Below, one piece after another: positions 12,918-14,252 of a stretch of DNA of 14,252 nt; within the stretch, counting starts at the first letter, position 1, and each line of letters starts with the position of its first letter. Below the pieces are notes generated by a model. That model was not told where the DNA came from. It was given only the letters and a program-made list of their open reading frames with translations, and searched no databases. The position numbers were made by a program, and so were the translations under genes. Source of the stretch: Nitrospirota bacterium (GTDB taxonomy: Bacteria > Nitrospirota > Thermodesulfovibrionia > Thermodesulfovibrionales > Dissulfurispiraceae). The stretch is from contig JACREW010000161.1 of NCBI GenBank assembly GCA_016212685.1, positions 1 to 14,252 of the forward strand. Direction: 5' to 3'.

Positions 12918-14252
12918 ATGACAAAACAGGCCGGATATAAAAGAAACTATTTCAGAATCGACACATTCCTGCCCATGCAGGTGAATATCGTTCCCCCGGA
13001 TATGGCGCAGCACGCAAATCCGGCAATAATAGGCAACGTTCATGACCTGCAGCCGGTTATCGTCAATATCAGCGGAGGAGGAATCGCGTTCAAGGCTGCA
13101 AAAGAATACGCAAAGGGCGATACGCTCGAACTTATAATAGCCCTTTATGTGTTATCGAGCCACGCGATAAGCGTTTATTTTCAGAAGGCGCTTACGGTAA
13201 GAGAAAATATGCCTATAGCCGCTACCATCCGTGTTTACGGCAAGGTTTTACGGACGCAAAAAACAACGGGAGGTCATTATCATACCTTTGTAGCGTTTAC
13301 TTCCGTAACCGGAAAAGTACGCGAGATCATAATGAACTTCGTGTTCCAATGGGAAAGGGAACTGATCAGGAATACTCAGATTAACGCCGGAACCGCTTTT
13401 GAACCGATCTTTGTAGATAGACTATTGACCGGGATCAGGCTGCCGTTTGAAATTTTTATAAAGGACGACGCCGGTATAAAATATCTGTTCGCGCCCGGAC
13501 TGCCCTATGACCACATAACAAAAGAGTTTTTCGAAGAACGGGGCATATCAAAAATCCACGTAAAAGAAGAAGACCTTCCGGCCATTGAAGAGATTATCTC
13601 CAAAGGGAAGATCAAGCCCCACCTTTTCAACAGGGAAGACCTCCTTTCATTTAAAAAATATTCCTTCTATAAAACGCTGTATCATCCGGTAGACAGGGCT
13701 GTTCTCGCACCGCGCTCCGATATAAACTTCAGCTTATTCCTCATGAATGATTTCAACTATGCGCCTCTGGCGGAATTAACGCCTGAACAGCCGGTGACGC
13801 TGGACGAGAAGATATTGTCCGGACAGGGATATCTCATGATAAAAAGATCCGATATGCCGCTCTATTGCAACTACCTGATCTCAATCGCGGATAATGCAGC
13901 CGGAGCAAAAAGCCTGATGCCGCTCATTATAAAAGAGAACGCCATGATAGCGCTAAGCGACCTCCTGCCCGATCCGGAAAATAAAGAAAAAATGAAAACA
14001 GCCTTATCCGCTGTAGGTCGCATCGCCGACTGCCTGCGTGAAGATCCGGCTTCTTTATATGCGCTCCTTTCGGTTAACAAGGGCGACTTTTACACTCACC
14101 TGCATTCCGTCAATGTTGCGGTATTATGTATCGCAGTAGGGATAGAACTGGGCATGAACAGGGAAACGCTTAAACAGCTCGGCGCCGGCGCCATGCTTCA
14201 CGATATAGGCCACAGCGCAATGAATGAGGAGCTTGTCAACAAACAGGGAAAA
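12918..14252 (+). CDS. PilZ-HD (HD-GYP-type) cyclic-di-GMP protein, 3' end missing
   Basis: An open frame of 445 codons runs off the window edge. The N-terminus is a PilZ domain with both c-di-GMP-binding motifs: RNYFR (Arg9 and Arg13, RxxxR) and NISGGG (residues 50-55, NxSxxG). A middle region (about 160-340) has no recognised family. From about 385 an HD domain begins: THLHSVNVAVL (His396) and GAGAMLHDIGHSAMNEELV, with metal ligands His428 and Asp429. The position after HDIG is His431 instead of the usual lysine. The GYP motif, if present, lies beyond the window. The protein probably binds c-di-GMP and may hydrolyse it. The ATG follows an in-frame stop at 12879; its ribosome-binding site is weak (GAGCGG). 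Confidence 0.88.
   Translation, partial: MTKQAGYKRNYFRIDTFLPMQVNIVPPDMAQHANPAIIGNVHDLQPVIVNISGGGIAFKAAKEYAKGDTLELIIALYVLSSHAISVYFQKALTVRENMPIAATIRVYGKVLRTQKTTGGHYHTFVAFTSVTGKVREIIMNFVFQWERELIRNTQINAGTAFEPIFVDRLLTGIRLPFEIFIKDDAGIKYLFAPGLPYDHITKEFFEERGISKIHVKEEDLPAIEEIISKGKIKPHLFNREDLLSFKKYSFYKTLYHPVDRAVLAPRSDINFSLFLMNDFNYAPLAELTPEQPVTLDEKILSGQGYLMIKRSDMPLYCNYLISIADNAAGAKSLMPLIIKENAMIALSDLLPDPENKEKMKTALSAVGRIADCLREDPASLYALLSVNKGDFYTHLHSVNVAVLCIAVGIELGMNRETLKQLGAGAMLHDIGHSAMNEELVNKQGK

Noticed and set aside
13871..14080. A 69-codon open frame on the minus strand near the window end
   Set aside because: It is antisense to the PilZ-HD reading frame, which continues unbroken and carries clear HD-domain residues.

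Overview
The window reads as chromosomal DNA from an anaerobic or microaerophilic sulfur-metabolising bacterium of moderate GC. The mix of YeeE/YedE sulfur transporter, TusA, DsrE-like proteins, exported rhodaneses, a B12/radical SAM enzyme, a DUF1858 protein and a PilZ/HD-type protein would fit Nitrospirota (Thermodesulfovibrionia-like) or deltaproteobacterial lineages. This placement is inference; there is no rRNA or other marker gene here. No gene-free stretch exceeds 300 bases (the largest gaps are about 210-240 bases). I see no tRNA, rRNA, CRISPR array, transposase or origin.

Layout. (1) 30-2896, minus strand: a two-gene unit of an FAD-dependent amine-oxidase-like protein followed by a B12-binding radical SAM protein. 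(2) 2979-6538, minus: a sulfur operon running yeeE/yedE transporter, tusA, membrane-anchored rhodanese, universal stress protein, ended by a long hairpin terminator. (3) 6751-6969, plus: a small DUF1858 redox-disulfide protein, divergent from the sulfur operon across a promoter region containing a dyad. (4) 6977-8779, minus: an ArnT/PMT-like membrane glycosyltransferase. (5) 8826-9920, minus: a second, secreted rhodanese with its own terminator and a strong sigma-54-type -24/-12 sequence. (6) 10035-10947, minus: three very small DsrE-superfamily-like genes, including a 55-residue gene at 10425-10592, with a perfect 20-bp dyad over the candidate promoter and a terminator. (7) 11008-12822, minus: a Kup potassium transporter. 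(8) 12918 to the window end, plus: a PilZ-HD-type cyclic-di-GMP protein, cut off by the window edge.

How the genes may work together. Blocks 2, 3, 5 and 6 look like one sulfane-sulfur handling region. The transporter would bring in thiosulfate or a related sulfur compound and hand sulfur to TusA. Two exported rhodaneses could process sulfane sulfur on the outer face of the membrane, and the DsrE-like trio could act as a cytoplasmic persulfide relay. The families are recognisable; the joint pathway is inference.

The second theme is small repeats. At least seven short elements of different kinds sit in or between these genes: palindromes, heptanucleotide tandem repeats and a REP-like inverted repeat. 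Several are in frame inside coding sequence: one inside the radical SAM protein, three side by side in one loop of the glycosyltransferase, and one at the flavoprotein/radical SAM junction.
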